The notes beneath the pieces are model-generated. The model worked only from the letters and a program-made list of their open reading frames with translations. It did no database searches and was not told where the DNA came from. From NCBI GenBank assembly GCA_035048815.1, contig JAUCBN010000022.1, positions 18,507,001 to 18,571,000 on the forward strand: a DNA stretch of 64,000 nucleotides. The letters are read 5' to 3'. The stretch's first letter is position 1. The number at the start of each line of letters is the position of its first letter. This stretch comes from Abelmoschus esculentus (taxonomy: Eukaryota > Streptophyta > Magnoliopsida > Malvales > Malvaceae). Shown piece by piece: positions 35,966 to 47,715 of the stretch. Made by a program: the position numbers and the translations under genes.

Positions 35966-38185
35966 TAGACTTATGCAACTTGAATAAACTCACCTGTCAA
36001 AATCTTATTTATGAATGCTTACCGTCGTGAAAGGTGCAAGTTGTTATTCACTTAGTGCAAGTTCTATGTTCATACCACTAAATACAATATATAAGTGTTT
36101 TTTCTATTCCTTAAAATTAATTTTACTAAACATAAGTGTAGAATGTATTCAACAGATATTATAACAAAAATAAAATACCTAAAGATAAAACAAAAATAAG
36201 TAAATAAACAAGCTCACATAAATATCCATAAGTAAACAATAAATTCAAAATAATGGCTAGTTCCCCTCAAGATACCAAGCACAACATCAATATCAAGTCT
36301 TTGGACAGTAATATTAACTGTAAGCGGTACTCTTGTTGTAGCAATCAAACATTGACAATAAACTATGTCAAACAATAGATTAATCTTTGGACTAACGTAT
36401 TGTTCACATAAAATACCATATAATTGTCACACATTTATCGCCACAGTTGTCGTTATAATTCGGCCAAATATTAATTTTCCTTTGGGCCAATTAATAAACG
36501 CATGAATTACAAAAACCTATAATTATCTTAATATTTTAAATAAACTAATCTACACAAAAGCGATCACTTTGGTGACATTATGTTTCAATTAATCTATTAA
36601 AATATTAGCTATCCGAAGCCAAAATATAAATTTAATTGTTTCAAAATATTTTTCTTAATTTTATCTTTTACTCAAGATAAAAGATAATCAAAGTAATAAT
36701 AAATTTGAATAAAGGTAACCTCATCATAAGATATCGAACACTCCAATAATATTTTAAAAAATATTAATTTGTAAGTGATATCTTGATGTAGTAATCAAAC
36801 AGTGATAATAAGAATATGTTAAATAAAAATCTTCCTTTGGGTCGATTTATTGTTCACATATAAAACTGAATAATTATCACATGCTTATTACCAAAGATGT
36901 ACATGTAACATTACTAATTATTAATCTTCCTTTGGGCCGATTAATATTAGCATAAACTGAATTACATGCACAAAATCTTCTATATTTTAAAATTAATAAT
37001 TTCTACAATAAAGATCTCTTTGGTGACTTAATGCTTCAATTAATTTATCTTAAAATATATAACATAAATATACCAATATTCAAACTTAATATTTATAATA
37101 GTCAAAGTTGAAATTTCTGATAACACTTGAGTTTTAAAAATAAACCAAATTAAGGTTGTCTTGATGGGGATATCAGAATCCAAATAACCGAAATCTTTGA
37201 TTGTTCTTCAGAAATTCCTTAAATATATTTTTACCAAAACTAAATTCGATCAAAACATTTAATCTTTAACTAAAAACAAAATACAAAAGTATCATGCAAA
37301 TGAGTAATTCGTATAATAATTACTTGAAACTTTAATATAATCATAATAATATAATAATCAAAAAATAAATTTTTGGTCAAATCGAATTGAATATATCAAT
37401 ACCATATATATATTCTATAATCTAAAATAACATATGATCAAAACTAAATACTGAATATATTAACCAAGTAACTACGTAAAGTAGTAGTAAACTTTAAAAA
37501 GTAACATGCCAAAAGATTATTCAATCATAATTTAATAGACCGAATATAAAATATTAATAGCGAACTTGATCATAAATTTTTTTGAATAATGATAAATTTA
37601 TCATGAGAAAACTGAAATTAATTATATTTTTCTTTATTATTAACGACCAAAATTAAATTTTGATCTAACCAAATTTAACTTAAAACCCAATGATCAAAAC
37701 TAAAATTTTGATCCAACCAAATTAAGCATATAATTTAAATAAAATATATTTAAAATATATATTTCATAAAAATAAAGTAAATTGCTATTATCGAAGTAAT
37801 TGAAATTCAAACTTAAAATTTAATTTCCAATTAATAGAAACCCCAAAAAAATTAAATAAATTTTTTATGCGGACAAAACCTAATCTTCATATAAATCTAG
37901 ATTGATTTTTATGATTTCTTAATTAATCGATTCAAACCCATGGACGTAAAACCAAACTGAATCCACAGAAATATATATATTTATCGTAAAACAATGAATG
38001 TTAATCCATTGGAAAAAGAAAAACAACTAGATTGGCGAAAAACCAAAATCAAATCATAAAAAATAAAATTAAATCGATTTGTTCTTAAAATACGACTAAT
38101 ATATAATTTAGTTTCATACGATTAATTATAAAATCAAAAACTTACGATCTCAATGAATCGACATAATTTTGGCACTGATGCCACT

Positions 38186-38638
38186 TGTTAGAATTAAAAT
38201 ATATTCGATGTGAATATAAACCCAAGATCAATATGTCAAATCATCAAGAACAACAAAATAAATAAACTGAATGCGGAAGCGTACCTGAATTAATCGATAG
38301 AGTTTTAGGGTTTGATCTTCCAAGAAATAAGGTTTTCTCTTGCGACACAACTCTCAGACGGGGAAAAGAGATATGCAAGTTGACCTAATTCTTGAAGACC
38401 ATAACCCCTTTATATAGTTGATTTAATAACCAACTATTGAGTATTTATAACTCTACCCCTCATCAAATTATAAATACAGCTTATGGTACCTACACTTTTA
38501 ATTCCATAACAATTTAATACCTATAACACGTGTAACATAATTGGTCACTTAATTATGTATTTTAATTTTGTATTAAACTTTATAATAGCAATATACATTA
38601 TACATATGTGCTCACTATTATTGAATTTTAATCCAACA
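38186..38638 (-). repeat. LTR (5' by orientation) of the decayed copia element
   Basis: 453 bp. On the plus strand it starts TGTTAGAATTAAAA and ends TTTTAATCCAACA. On its own strand it contains TATA-like ctatataaagg (plus strand near 38410) followed by a typical leader. The next bases (attatattcac) return to DC1 gene sequence. Confidence 0.8.
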
Positions 38639-38640
38639 TT

Positions 38641-40546
38641 ATATTCACAAGAGATGCGCAGAGTTAAAGTTAGAACCCAAGATTAAACATCCTTTACACC
38701 CCAAACACCCTCTCACTTTTCTAACAAAAACAACTTATCATGATGGATACGATTGCGATTTTTGTGGTGGAACATTTTGGGGTTTCGTTTATCATTGTGC
38801 TACATGTCAATTTGATCTGCATATCAACTGTGCCTTGCTTCAAGCATCCATGTCTGCAAATTTTCCTAATTCTTTGTACCCACATACATTGATCTTCATT
38901 CAAAACAATAAGCAGGAACTGCAGCAAGATTGTTCCGAATGTAAGAAACCTTTATCAGGTCCGATTTACCGTTTTTTCAATTGTTCTCATCCATCAAACT
39001 TTAACCTTCATAAGGAATGTACCGAATTACCCTTTGAGATTAACCACCCATACGACTATAAGCATCCTCTTACTCTCTTGCCAGATAGATCAACTCATCC
39101 TAAGGAATGTAGTTGCGGTTTATGCACAACTCAGTAGGGAGGATTTGTTTATTCTTAATCTCTTTGCAGCATAGAGCTTACTTTGGATGATTTCTTTTCA
39201 CCAAAAACAATCACCCATGAAAGTTATGAACACCCACGGATGCTCATATCAAGACAAATGTCTTTTATCTATGATTTTTGAGGCATTTCCGGAGATCGCT
39301 CCCCTTATCTTTGTTCTACATGTGACCTTTTTGTACACAAGAAGTGCATTTCACTGCCACACAAAATCATGATAACATGACATCGTCATGCTATTTCTCA
39401 TTCATATTCTCTTTCACAAAGTCAAGTTGAAGATTGGACGTGCAGAATTTGTTACCAGGAAGTTGGTATAAGGTATGGCAGTTACTGTTGTTCTACTTCT
39501 GATTGTGATTATGTTGCTCATGTGCATTGTGCAACAGATGAAGCAATTTGGGATGGAACAATTGTCTCAGAAGACAGTGATGAGCAGAGTGAATCTTTGA
39601 ATTTGATTACTGATATTGTTGAATAGAGGAGCATTGGGGAGATTACAGTTCCAGTTGAGATCAAACATGCCTACCATCATCACAATTTAACACTCACTTT
39701 TAGTAGCCAGATCGATGATGACGTCCAGTGCGATAGGTGTATGAGGTCTATCTCGGCTCCTTTTATAGTTGTGACTAATGCGGGTTTTTTCTCCATAAAG
39801 ATTGCACTGAATTGCCTAAAACAATGAGACATCTATTTCACAAGCACTCACTTACGCTTACAAACTCACACAGAAGGTTCGGACTTTCGGAATGCTATGC
39901 CTTTGGTGATCTATACCATGGATTTAGCAACCAATGCTACAATAGATATTACTATCAAACCAACTTCGATCTTCGATGTATGTTCTTATCTGACACCTTG
40001 AAGCATCCAAGTCATGAGAATTCACTCTTTCTTACCCACAAGTTTGATGGAGATTGCAGTGGTTGTCTCACTAAAACATACTTGTACAATATTGCCTATA
40101 AATGCATGAAGCACTATGATTTTATTTTGGACATACATTGTGCGGAACTACCGTTCACCGTTGATTACAAGTGTGACAAACATGCTCTCACTCTGACTTA
40201 TTCTGATGATTCTGATCCTTGTCAGCATTATTGTGATCTCTGTGAGAATGAAAGAGAACCAAAGGACTGGTTTTACCATTATGCTAATTGTGATACTTAT
40301 CTTCATTCCAACTATGCTCTTGGAGATCTCCCTTATATGAAGCTTGGCAAAAAAGTCAAATATTCCCGTCATCGACATCCACCAACTATTGTGAAAAACG
40401 TTTGGAATTGCCCTCCATGTAAGGTGTGTCATCAGCTTTGCAATGGACAAGCCCTCGAATGTAAAGAACCTGAATGCAACTTTACCTTCCACTGGAAATG
40501 CCGTTTTTTCTTATCTACTTTATTGATATTCCGCTCAAGTTATTAA
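38641..40546 (+). pseudogene. DC1 domain protein, pseudogene C (5' truncated)
   Basis: Starts inside the first DC1 module at a point equal to 32942 of copy B, directly at the copia LTR, so the 5' end is missing. Modules follow as in copy A, for example HPLTLLPDRSTHPKECSCGLC, DWTCRICYQE, HYCDLCENE and CKVCHQLCNG. Stops interrupt the first half (near 39136, 39157, 39281, 39379 and 39624) and a frameshift lies near 39770. The second half (39812-40546) is open for 244 residues but is only a piece of the protein. Its lesions differ from those of copy A. Confidence 0.87.
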
Positions 40547-40857
40547 ACATACAGGTAACAACTTTACAACTCTGTCTACTTGCATGCATGTACCAGGTTT
40601 GGCTACATGGCTTCATGATCAGGGACGAACCTACACAGTGGATGGGAGGTGCAATTGTACCCTCAAATTTGATAGTTTATTTTCAATTAACCCTTGCATT
40701 TGATGTTATTATTAATGTTTAACTTTAAGCACTTGTAATTTGTTTAGCTTCAACATTATTTGTAACAAGACATGTCAGTTGTTGTTCTATTTAGTTGTTG
40801 TTGTGTTATATTATTGCTTTGTGCTTTATGCTCTGTTGGAAGAAAAATTATACGTTT
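40547..40857 (+). other. 3' end and flank of DC1 copy C
   Basis: The end of the coding homology (HVPGLATWLHDQ-like text near 40588-40640, then gtggatgggagg) sits in a shifted frame. After about 40699 it matches the 3' flank of copy A until about 40855, where DC1 sequence begins again. Confidence 0.65.
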
Positions 40858-41058
40858 TGTTGCATGACCACTCACTGCTTGATACAATTGTGAAACATTC
40901 TCTTACTCTGACTTATTTCGACGATTCTGATCCTTCTCAATATTATTGTGATCTGTGTGAGAATGAAAGAAGTCCAGATAACTGGTTTTACTATTATGCT
41001 GAATGCAATAATTTTCTTCATTTCAAATGTGCTCTTGGAGTTCTCCCATATATGAAGT
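40858..41058 (+). pseudogene. Third DC1 fragment (C-terminal module only)
   Basis: In frame from about 40858: LHDHSLLDTIVKHSLTLTYF, then YYCDLCENERSPDNWFYYYA and FKCALGVLPYMKL. It equals the last DC1 modules of copies A and C and shows that part of the gene was duplicated once more. It is cut at 41058 by the LTR of the following copia element. Confidence 0.8.
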
Positions 41059-41811
41059 TGTTGGGAAGAAATCGAACAAACGAAACCAAGAGGAAGTACA
41101 ACTGATGTTCTTTTTCTCCTTATAACTCAAGTCAATAATTATGGCAAACACAAATCAAAAATATATCTTCAAGCAACACTAATCAATCACAAGCAATAAT
41201 GCAACCATAACACAATAAAATGAGACACCAATATTTTTATGTGGAAATCCCCTCTAAATCAAGGGTAAAACCCACAAAACTTTAGAGTCCGATCAAAATC
41301 TCCATTATCATCAAATGTTCAACTACAATATTATAATATCTAAACTACAACAAGCATTTAGCTTGAACAAGTCCAGTAACAAGTAGTCTTTAACAAAAAA
41401 GAGAGAAAATGAGAGAATATCACAAAAAATGCAACTGTTGTAAAATGGGTATTTCCGACGCTACAGGACTAGGATGAAAAATCCGACTGTACAAAGTCAA
41501 GAACACCTTTTCACCTAACTCTGTCAAAAAATCAACTCTATCGAACCACGGTTGGACCTCCGATCGAAGAGTTGATCACTGATACACCAAGCTTGAAAAA
41601 TATGTTTTCTCCTTTATTTTTTCTCTCAAATGTGAAACTTCTCTTTTCAAAACAAATCTGATTTTCTAAAAAAGGTTGGTTGCCCACACACAGAATCCCA
41701 AGACAAAAAGGAAGATCTTTTTTTTAAGGCTAAAAGTAAAAAAAATAGACTTAGGTGGCAGAAACCTTTTTAACCAATGGGTTCCCCATATAGCGGGACC
41801 CATACCCAACA
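41059..41811 (-). repeat. 3' LTR of the Tork-like copia element
   Basis: 753 bp. On the plus strand it starts TGTTGGGAAGAAATCG and ends GACCCATACCCAACA, giving a 7-bp inverted tip. The partner LTR is absent, so a target duplication cannot be tested. Confidence 0.8.
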
Positions 41812-41830
41812 AATCTCCCCCTCCAACTAT
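41812..41830 (-). promoter_or_regulatory. Polypurine tract of the Tork-like copia element
   Basis: Minus-strand agttggagggggagatt lies directly next to the LTR tip. It would prime plus-strand synthesis. Confidence 0.85.
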
Positions 41831-41973
41831 GTAGGGAATACATCCATGTCGGCGATTAAGTAGTATGCTTCAAATTTCTCTCTTGGGAAGGCTTTTGTCA
41901 ACATATCAACACCATTATTGTCAATATGAATCTTCTCAAGCTCTAACAATTTAGCTTCAAGAACATCTCGTAT

Positions 41974-44090
41974 TCAATGATACCTCACATCAATATGCTT
42001 TGATCTAGCATGAAAAATTGAGTTCTTACCGAGATGAATTGCACTTTGGCTATCACAATACAAAACATACCTCTCTTGAGTAAAATCAAGTTCATGCATA
42101 AATTTCTTCATCCAAAGCATCTTCTTGCACGCTTCGATAGCTGCAATGAACTCTGATTCTGTGGTGGATAAGACAACACACTTTTGTAATCTTGGTTGCC
42201 ATGCCATAGCTCTTCTTGCATAAGTGATCAAGTAACCCGAAGTTGACCTTCTCGAGTCGATGTCCCCGACCATTTCTTAATTTGTATATCCAACAAGAAC
42301 ATGTTTCTCATTACCGAAACAAAGTTTCAAGTTGGAACTGGCACAGAGATATCTTATGATCTACTTTACTGCATTCCAATGCTCTCTACCTGGATTAGAA
42401 AGAAATTGACTAACTGTTCCAACAACAAAAGCCAAATCCGGTCTCGTGCAAACCATTGCATACATCAAACTATCCACGGCTGAAGAGTAAAAGCTTTTTG
42501 CATCTCTTCCTTCTCCTTTTTTGTCAAAGGACTATGCTTAACACTCAATCTGAGGTGCGTAGCAAAGGGAGTATTCACCGGTTTAGCTCGGTCCAATCTA
42601 AATCTCTGAAATACTTTCTCAATGTACCTCTCCTGCGATAACCATAATTTCTTGGCCTTTCTATCACGTGACAACCTTATGTCAAGAATCTGCTTTGTTG
42701 GTCCCAAATCCTTCATTATAAAGGATTTATTCAACTCCTGATTGAACTTGTCAATTTTGGAAGCATTACGATCAATAATAAGTATATCATCAACATAGAG
42801 CAAAAGGATAATAAAATCATCATCATAGAATCTCTTGACAAAAAACACAATGATCAGAAGTAGTCTTCTAGTAGCCTTGCTCCCCCATAACAGACTCAAA
42901 CTTCTTGTACCATTGCCTACAAGCTTGTTTCAAACCATACAAGCTCTTCTTCAACTTGCACACATAGTCTTTTTTTCCTTGTGCAACAAATCCCTCTGGA
43001 TGCTCCATTTAAAGCTCTTACTCCAAGTCACCATGAAGAAAAGCATTTTTCGCGTCCATTTATTCAACCTCTAAGTCATAGAAAGCTGTCAAACTCAATA
43101 TAGTTCTTATAGAGGACATCTTCACAACTAGAGAAAATATTTCTTCAAAATCAATCCCTTTTTCCTGTGTATAACCCTTGACGACCAATCTAGCTTTGTA
43201 TCGTGGAGATGAAGACTTTTCTTCTTACTTCAGCCTGTTAACCCAACGATTCTTCAAAGCTCTCTTACCCTTAGGCAATTTCATCAACTCAAAGGTATGG
43301 TTATCATGCAAGGATTGAAATTCATCTTTCATCACTTTAACCCACTGATCTCTGCATTCACTCTCCATAGCCTCTTCATAACATTCAGGTTCTCCCCCTT
43401 CAGTCAAAAGAACATAATCACCAGAAGAATACCTGACAGAAGATCGTCGATCTCTAGAAGACCTCTAAAGTGGAACTGCAGGTGGAGCTATAGGTGATTG
43501 TTGTTGATCATTCATAATATCATCTATGGGAGCATCAAAGTCACCTATGTCCTGTTGGTCATCATTTGATGTGAATCTTGAATAGGAACAGGTGAATGGT
43601 CTAGGAGAATCGAATTCACATCAATCAAGTCACTACTATCTTGTGAATCCTTTTTCTCTATCTTATCAATGTCATCAATGGTCAGATCCTCAATGAAGAC
43701 GACATCTCGACTTCTCACGAGCTTCTTCTGAACTAGATCGTAGAGTCTATAACCAAACTCACCATCTAGACCATAACCAATAAAGGTGCATTGACGAGTC
43801 TTGACATCCAACTTGGATCTTTCATCCTTTGGAACATAAACAAATGCTTTACAACTGAAAACACGTAGGTGATCATATGACACGTATTTACCAAACCAAA
43901 CTCTGTCTGGTACATCACCTCGCAAAGGAACACTAGGAGACAGATTAATCACATGTGCCACTGTATTCAAGGCTTCAGCCCAAAACGATCTTGGCAATTT
44001 TGCATCTGATAGCAAACATTTAACTCTCTGATTCGTGCTCTCGACGTCAGAAGCTTCTGAAAAGGTATGAGCTTTGATCTTCCCGACCAC
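41974..44090 (-). pseudogene. pol: copia integrase end, RT and RNase H, degraded
   Basis: Read on the minus strand from 44090. The integrase C-terminal part shows SFWAEALNTVAHVINLSPS, VFSCKAFVYVPKDERSKLD and FIGYGLDGEFGYRLYD. RT begins in the frame 43225-43407 (WVKVMKDEFQSLHDNHTF) and continues after frameshifts with LLLYVDDILIID in 42465-42899, which keeps the YVDD motif. RNase H (41974-42273) has GDIDSRRSTSGYL, STTESEFIAA and VLYCDSQSAIHLG. At least four frame changes or stops separate these parts. Confidence 0.87.
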
Positions 44091-44597
44091 CGTAAGCGGT
44101 GAAGGCCGTCACCGGCGAACGGCGGACCGTCGCGATTGGCCTCCGATCGGTGGTTAAGAACGAGAACAGAGAGAGGGCTTTGGGTTAGTTTTGTTATGAG
44201 AAAGAAACAAATGAGTTTTGTTATAAATTATGGTATATAAAGACTCACCAAAACGATATTGTTTTGATCCCCTTACCCGACAGATTGACCCGCATCCAGA
44301 CCCATACCCGTATGCAACCCACAAAATTGGAAATATTGCACCCACAGTCCTCGCTTTTCCAGTCTTGTTGCATTTCGGCACTCTAGCTTCGTTTTTGTAT
44401 AATTGTCATTGTTTTTACTAATTTTGGCTCAATACTTTTATTTTATTAGATTTTAGTCCTTATTTCTACTATATTAACCCTCTAATTTTGTTTTCTTGCA
44501 GATTTGGTCCCTGTGTCTTTATTATTATTATTTTTTTACTATGTTTTATTATTAAATATTACTATTATTGTATATATTTTGTTTGATATTTTTTTTG
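44091..44597. other. Unassigned segment
   Basis: The first 70 bases are GC-rich (caccggcgaacggcgg) and the rest AT-rich. A T-rich stretch near 44415-44520 has the look of retroelement leader or intron-like DNA (ttgttttcttgcagatttgg), but no element end or coding frame could be assigned. It separates two truncated elements and may contain the deletion junctions. Confidence 0.4.
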
Positions 44598-44666
44598 CTA
44601 GACCTTATTATCTTGATATATTTCCGGGTCAAGTTCAGCAAGATTTCCCGGTTTGCTCTTGGTCAT
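44598..44666 (-). pseudogene. gag: gag N-terminal stub of the Athila-like element
   Basis: The ATG at 44666 opens a frame MTKSKPGNLAELDPEIYQD that meets TAG at 44600-44598. It follows the PBS by about 40 bases. The remnant ttgaccaag near 23858 in the other Athila-like element is the same start region with ATG changed to TTG. Too short for a domain call. Confidence 0.5.
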
Positions 44667-44703
44667 AAAACAAACAAAATTTAATCAGTAATTTGCCAAA
44701 AAT

Positions 44704-44721
44704 TCCCTGGCAACGGCGCCA
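44704..44721 (-). other. Primer binding site of the minus-strand Athila-like element
   Basis: Minus strand tggcgccgttgccaggga, four bases inside the LTR end. This is the PBS form usual for Athila-type and many other plant gypsy elements. Confidence 0.85.
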
Positions 44722-44725
44722 ATTT

Positions 44726-46043
44726 TGACAAGCGTCGTTTTTCAAATCAAAATAAAATATTCCTCTTTAAATTAAATAAATAAAAGATAGTATAGTAAAG
44801 AGGGTCGATCCACAGAGAATTTGGAACTTCTAATGTAATTCTGTATTGATTTCAGTCCAGGATGCTGCAAATAATTAATTAAAAAGGGGGGATGATGACA
44901 TTGTGAAAAATAAAGAAACTAAAACAACAAATAAAATGTAAAAATAAAATTGAGAAAAAGAAATAATAGTTGAAAATGACAATGAAGAAATTACCTCGAG
45001 CTAACTTTGTTTCAATTCTGTCGATCATTGAAAATGATTTTTACTTCAGGATTCATGTCGGTTACAGTCTACAAGGACCAACCCATTGTAACTTGCCTTT
45101 CTTTCTTGTAACCAATCTTCCCCAGCCTATCTTTGAAAGATGATTCTTGAGTGGTTTAACCACAGCTATTGTCGTTAAAACAATCAGATTAAGTACTGGA
45201 AAAGCCCGACTCGGATTATGTTGTCTCGTCGAGAATCGAATCCGATCTCATTTTTCCTTAGCGGACCGCCGCTAAGTGTGTTCACAGGAAGTTAAAATTG
45301 CCACAGGCAAATCCTTCCTCCCACTGTATATTAAAACAACATCCAGACCAACGAGCTCTTTTTGGTTTGAAAATATTTTAATTTTGTAAGTAAGGCCGAT
45401 TGCCAAACTAATAAAACAGAAAAATAAAAATGTTTCCCGAAGGGAATTAAGTACTATTCAATTCTCACACTTTGAATTGATTCATTGTTAGCTCTCGGCT
45501 TAAAAGAAATTAGCTAAGCATGATATCAATTATCATACTTAGCATATTTTTGCAAAATATTAAAAAGACTAAAAATAAAGAAATGAAAAGAAATTTTATA
45601 GAATAAAGAAGCAAGACAAGAATTCAAAGACAAAGTGATGGATCTAAAGCCTTACCCATATAGGGTATTTATAGGCTACTAATAACCTAAAAATAATAAA
45701 CTAATTCAAAAATAAAATAAAAGATAAAAAGATAATTCTTGAGTTTAAAATTTAAAAACAAAATATTTTATCCTAAAAATCTTCTCAAAACTCGCTGACT
45801 GGACCGTCTCTAGAATCTTCTAGAATCTTCTAGAAACTGTCACATCAGCATTTTTTAATGCCTAACGTCGTGCCCATGTCTTCAGTCGCGAAGAAAAAAT
45901 GCAGAAATTGTCTTTTTTAATCACCAATTATAGAAACAGGTCACTGCACATAAAACATACAAAATTCGCTCAAATTAACAGTGATAAATTCATGAAAATA
46001 AGATAATTAGTAATTAAAAAGTAACTATTTAAATCACCAATCA
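44726..46043 (-). repeat. LTR of the minus-strand Athila-like element
   Basis: Plus strand starts TGACAAGCGTCG and ends AAATCACCAATCA. A TATA-like box (minus strand ctataaataccc) is near 45664, matching that of the solo LTR near 27302. Confidence 0.88.
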
Positions 46044-46455
46044 TATCTCGGTCTCCGGGTGTTATCTTCTTTGAATTATCGTGGATATAGGTCTTAAAAA
46101 TGCATTTTAAAATTAAAAATTAAATTAATTTGGATTTATATTCTTAAAAATTATGATGCGAACCTTTAGGTACCAATTTATGGGCGTTGTGGTGGTGTTA
46201 ATCCTTCCCCAAGCGTAACCAACTCCCGAACCCAAAAGTTTTGAATCTCTGGTTAATGTTTAATGGTGCCCGGTCTACCTAAGTGATCGGTGGCGACTCC
46301 AACCAACTAATTTTCAAATTTTAATGGTATTCCCATAGAAGTGACATCCTGTTCTTCAGGTGTCATCTTCCGAGATACCGAACTTTTAAAATCACCCGCG
46401 CCAAAAAACTCTTTCAAACATAATTTTAAATTTTCGAAAAAAAAGTTCGCTACAG
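46044..46455 (+). repeat. 3' part of a Tat-like LTR, diverged from the TR-GAG LTR
   Basis: Shares landmarks in order with the end of the TR-GAG LTRs: ggtaccaatttatgggcg, gtaaccaactcccgaaccc, gaatctctggtt, cccggtctacc, gatcggtggcgactcc, and the end gttcgctaca at about 46446-46455. The bases between are quite different, so it is another family. What follows (gtgggtgctttccctag) is not a clear PBS. The 5' part of this LTR is missing. Confidence 0.65.
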
Positions 46456-46920
46456 TGGGTGCTTTCCCTAGATCTATCCATAACTTATTTATTTCTTTGT
46501 AGATCAAACCTTTGTCCTTGTAATGGATTGTTTGGATACTTGGAAAACAGAAACTGTATCCAAGCCATGGATCATGACCTATATCTTAAAATCTCATATG
46601 TTCAATATTCTTTCATGAAAAGGTCTCTCTTTTGATTCATGCTCAAGCAACTTTTACGATGATCGAGAAGAAGATGGCGACAATGGTCGAACAACACGAT
46701 AATTAATCGGGGAAGAAGTCAAGATTTGAGATTAGATGATAAAATGTAAATGATTAAAAATAAATGAATTTATAAAAAAATTTAAGTAAGAGAACAAAAA
46801 TAAAAAAGAATATATAAGGTCGCCCCACCTCACGTACCATCGCCAATCAAATTCAAATTGTTGGCGATAATGGTGGAACTGGATCATATAATAATTATTC
46901 GTACTTTACCGAACGGGAAG
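46456..46920. other. Spacer before the chromodomain-type element
   Basis: No gene or repeat recognised. The last five bases (ggaag, 46916-46920) would be the left target duplication of the next element; its right end lies outside the window. Confidence 0.45.
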
Positions 46921-47494
46921 TGTAACCCCCTTAGCCCGGCCTAGACGGAACTAGCACTAACGGGTTACACGGCGAATATCAAACCAAACCCGCGAAGGTT
47001 CGATTCGATAAACAACCCTAAAACCGTTATCTTTTTTTATTTTATCTTACCTATATGAATAATCTTATTCCTACGTGACAAGGTTTCATACAAAGCATTA
47101 TCGATAACATATTAATTAAAAACAAACATCCGATTAAACACTTAAGTAGATTAAGGACTAAAACGTAAAACTTTTAAATTCAATTAGTAAAGTAGGAATT
47201 CTTTCCATCATTGTTCAATTATACACTCAAGTGTTCTTCACAGCAAATTTCAACTCAAACGGATCATTCTAACATCATCAATTGCATGTTTCTCTAATTT
47301 AGGGACCAAAATATAAATCTTCCAAAATTCAGGGACTTCAACCAAATTAGATTAACCATCTTGAAATTAAGTCAACTTTATGCATGCATGCAAAATTTCA
47401 GCTCAAAATAACACCGGTAAGTACCTTAATCGAACAAAGGAAGATATCCGGGACTAAGATATAATTTCTAGCAACTTTCAATTCTAGGTGATCA

Positions 47495-47715
47495 AAGGTT
47501 TCGAAACCTTCCCAGAGGTTCCCAAACTTTTTATAAAAGGTTTCGAAACTTTCCTGAAAAGTTTCGAAACTTATCGCGTCCAGTAACTTCCCAGAATTGA
47601 ATCTGCCCGCAAGGTTTCGAAACCTTGTGAAGGTTTTAAAACTATTTGACAAAGGTTTCGGAACCTACACCCAAAGGTTTTGAAACTTTAGGTCTGGAAC
47701 CAAAAGTTTCGTTAC
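47495..47715. repeat. Cluster of aaggtttcgaaacctt palindromes
   Basis: Within 220 bases the perfect 16-base palindrome occurs at 47495-47510 and 47611-47626. Shorter or changed versions occur near 47538, 47559, 47631 (ttttaaaa), 47652 (tttcggaa), 47674 (ttttgaaa) and 47704. The varied forms include CG to TG or CA changes, as from methylated-C decay. Spacing is irregular. Possibly a protein-binding array within the LTR promoter region; unproven. Confidence 0.8.

Larger units (their letters stand above)
33402..38638 (-). mobile_element. Decayed Ty1/copia element on the minus strand
   Basis: On the minus strand it runs from an LTR (38186-38638) and a PBS-like site (tggcatcagtgcca near 38170-38183) to a polypurine tract (cccaagtaggagat, 33427-33440) and a short LTR tip. 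The interior is very AT-rich and heavily decayed, with only traces of gag and the integrase-RT hinge. The 3' LTR is not a copy of the 5' LTR beyond 25 bases, so that end has been rearranged. Confidence 0.7.
41059..44090 (-). mobile_element. Ty1/copia element, Tork-like, minus strand, 5' truncated
   Basis: On the minus strand: integrase C-terminal part, RT, RNase H, polypurine tract and 3' LTR. The LTR tips are TGTTGGG and CCCAACA. Upstream of about 44070 the homology stops, so the 5' LTR, gag, protease and integrase core are gone. It is inserted in the third DC1 fragment. The lineage call is from the RSRDVVF hinge text, which resembles Tork/TNT1-type elements. Confidence 0.85.
44598..46043 (-). 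mobile_element. 5' end of an Athila-like element (LTR, PBS, gag start), truncated
   Basis: On the minus strand: LTR 46043-44726, PBS 44721-44704, then the first codons of gag. The LTR (1318 bp) is the same family as the solo LTR at 26918-28253, in reverse orientation, with many single-base differences. The rest of the element is missing. No target duplication can be checked because the other end is lost. Confidence 0.88.

Noticed and set aside
44154..44421. Overlapping short frames on both strands
   Set aside because: No domain, no matching copy elsewhere in the window, and flanked by two truncated elements.
46921..46960. Start of a separate plus-strand LTR (TGTAACCCCC)
   Set aside because: The minus-strand polypurine tract at 59350 and the inverted tips TGTAAC/GTTACA make it the far end of the chromodomain element's LTR.
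47495..47715. TTCGAA cluster as heat-shock elements
   Set aside because: Heat-shock elements need a two-base gap between TTC and GAA blocks; here they touch, so the known consensus does not fit.
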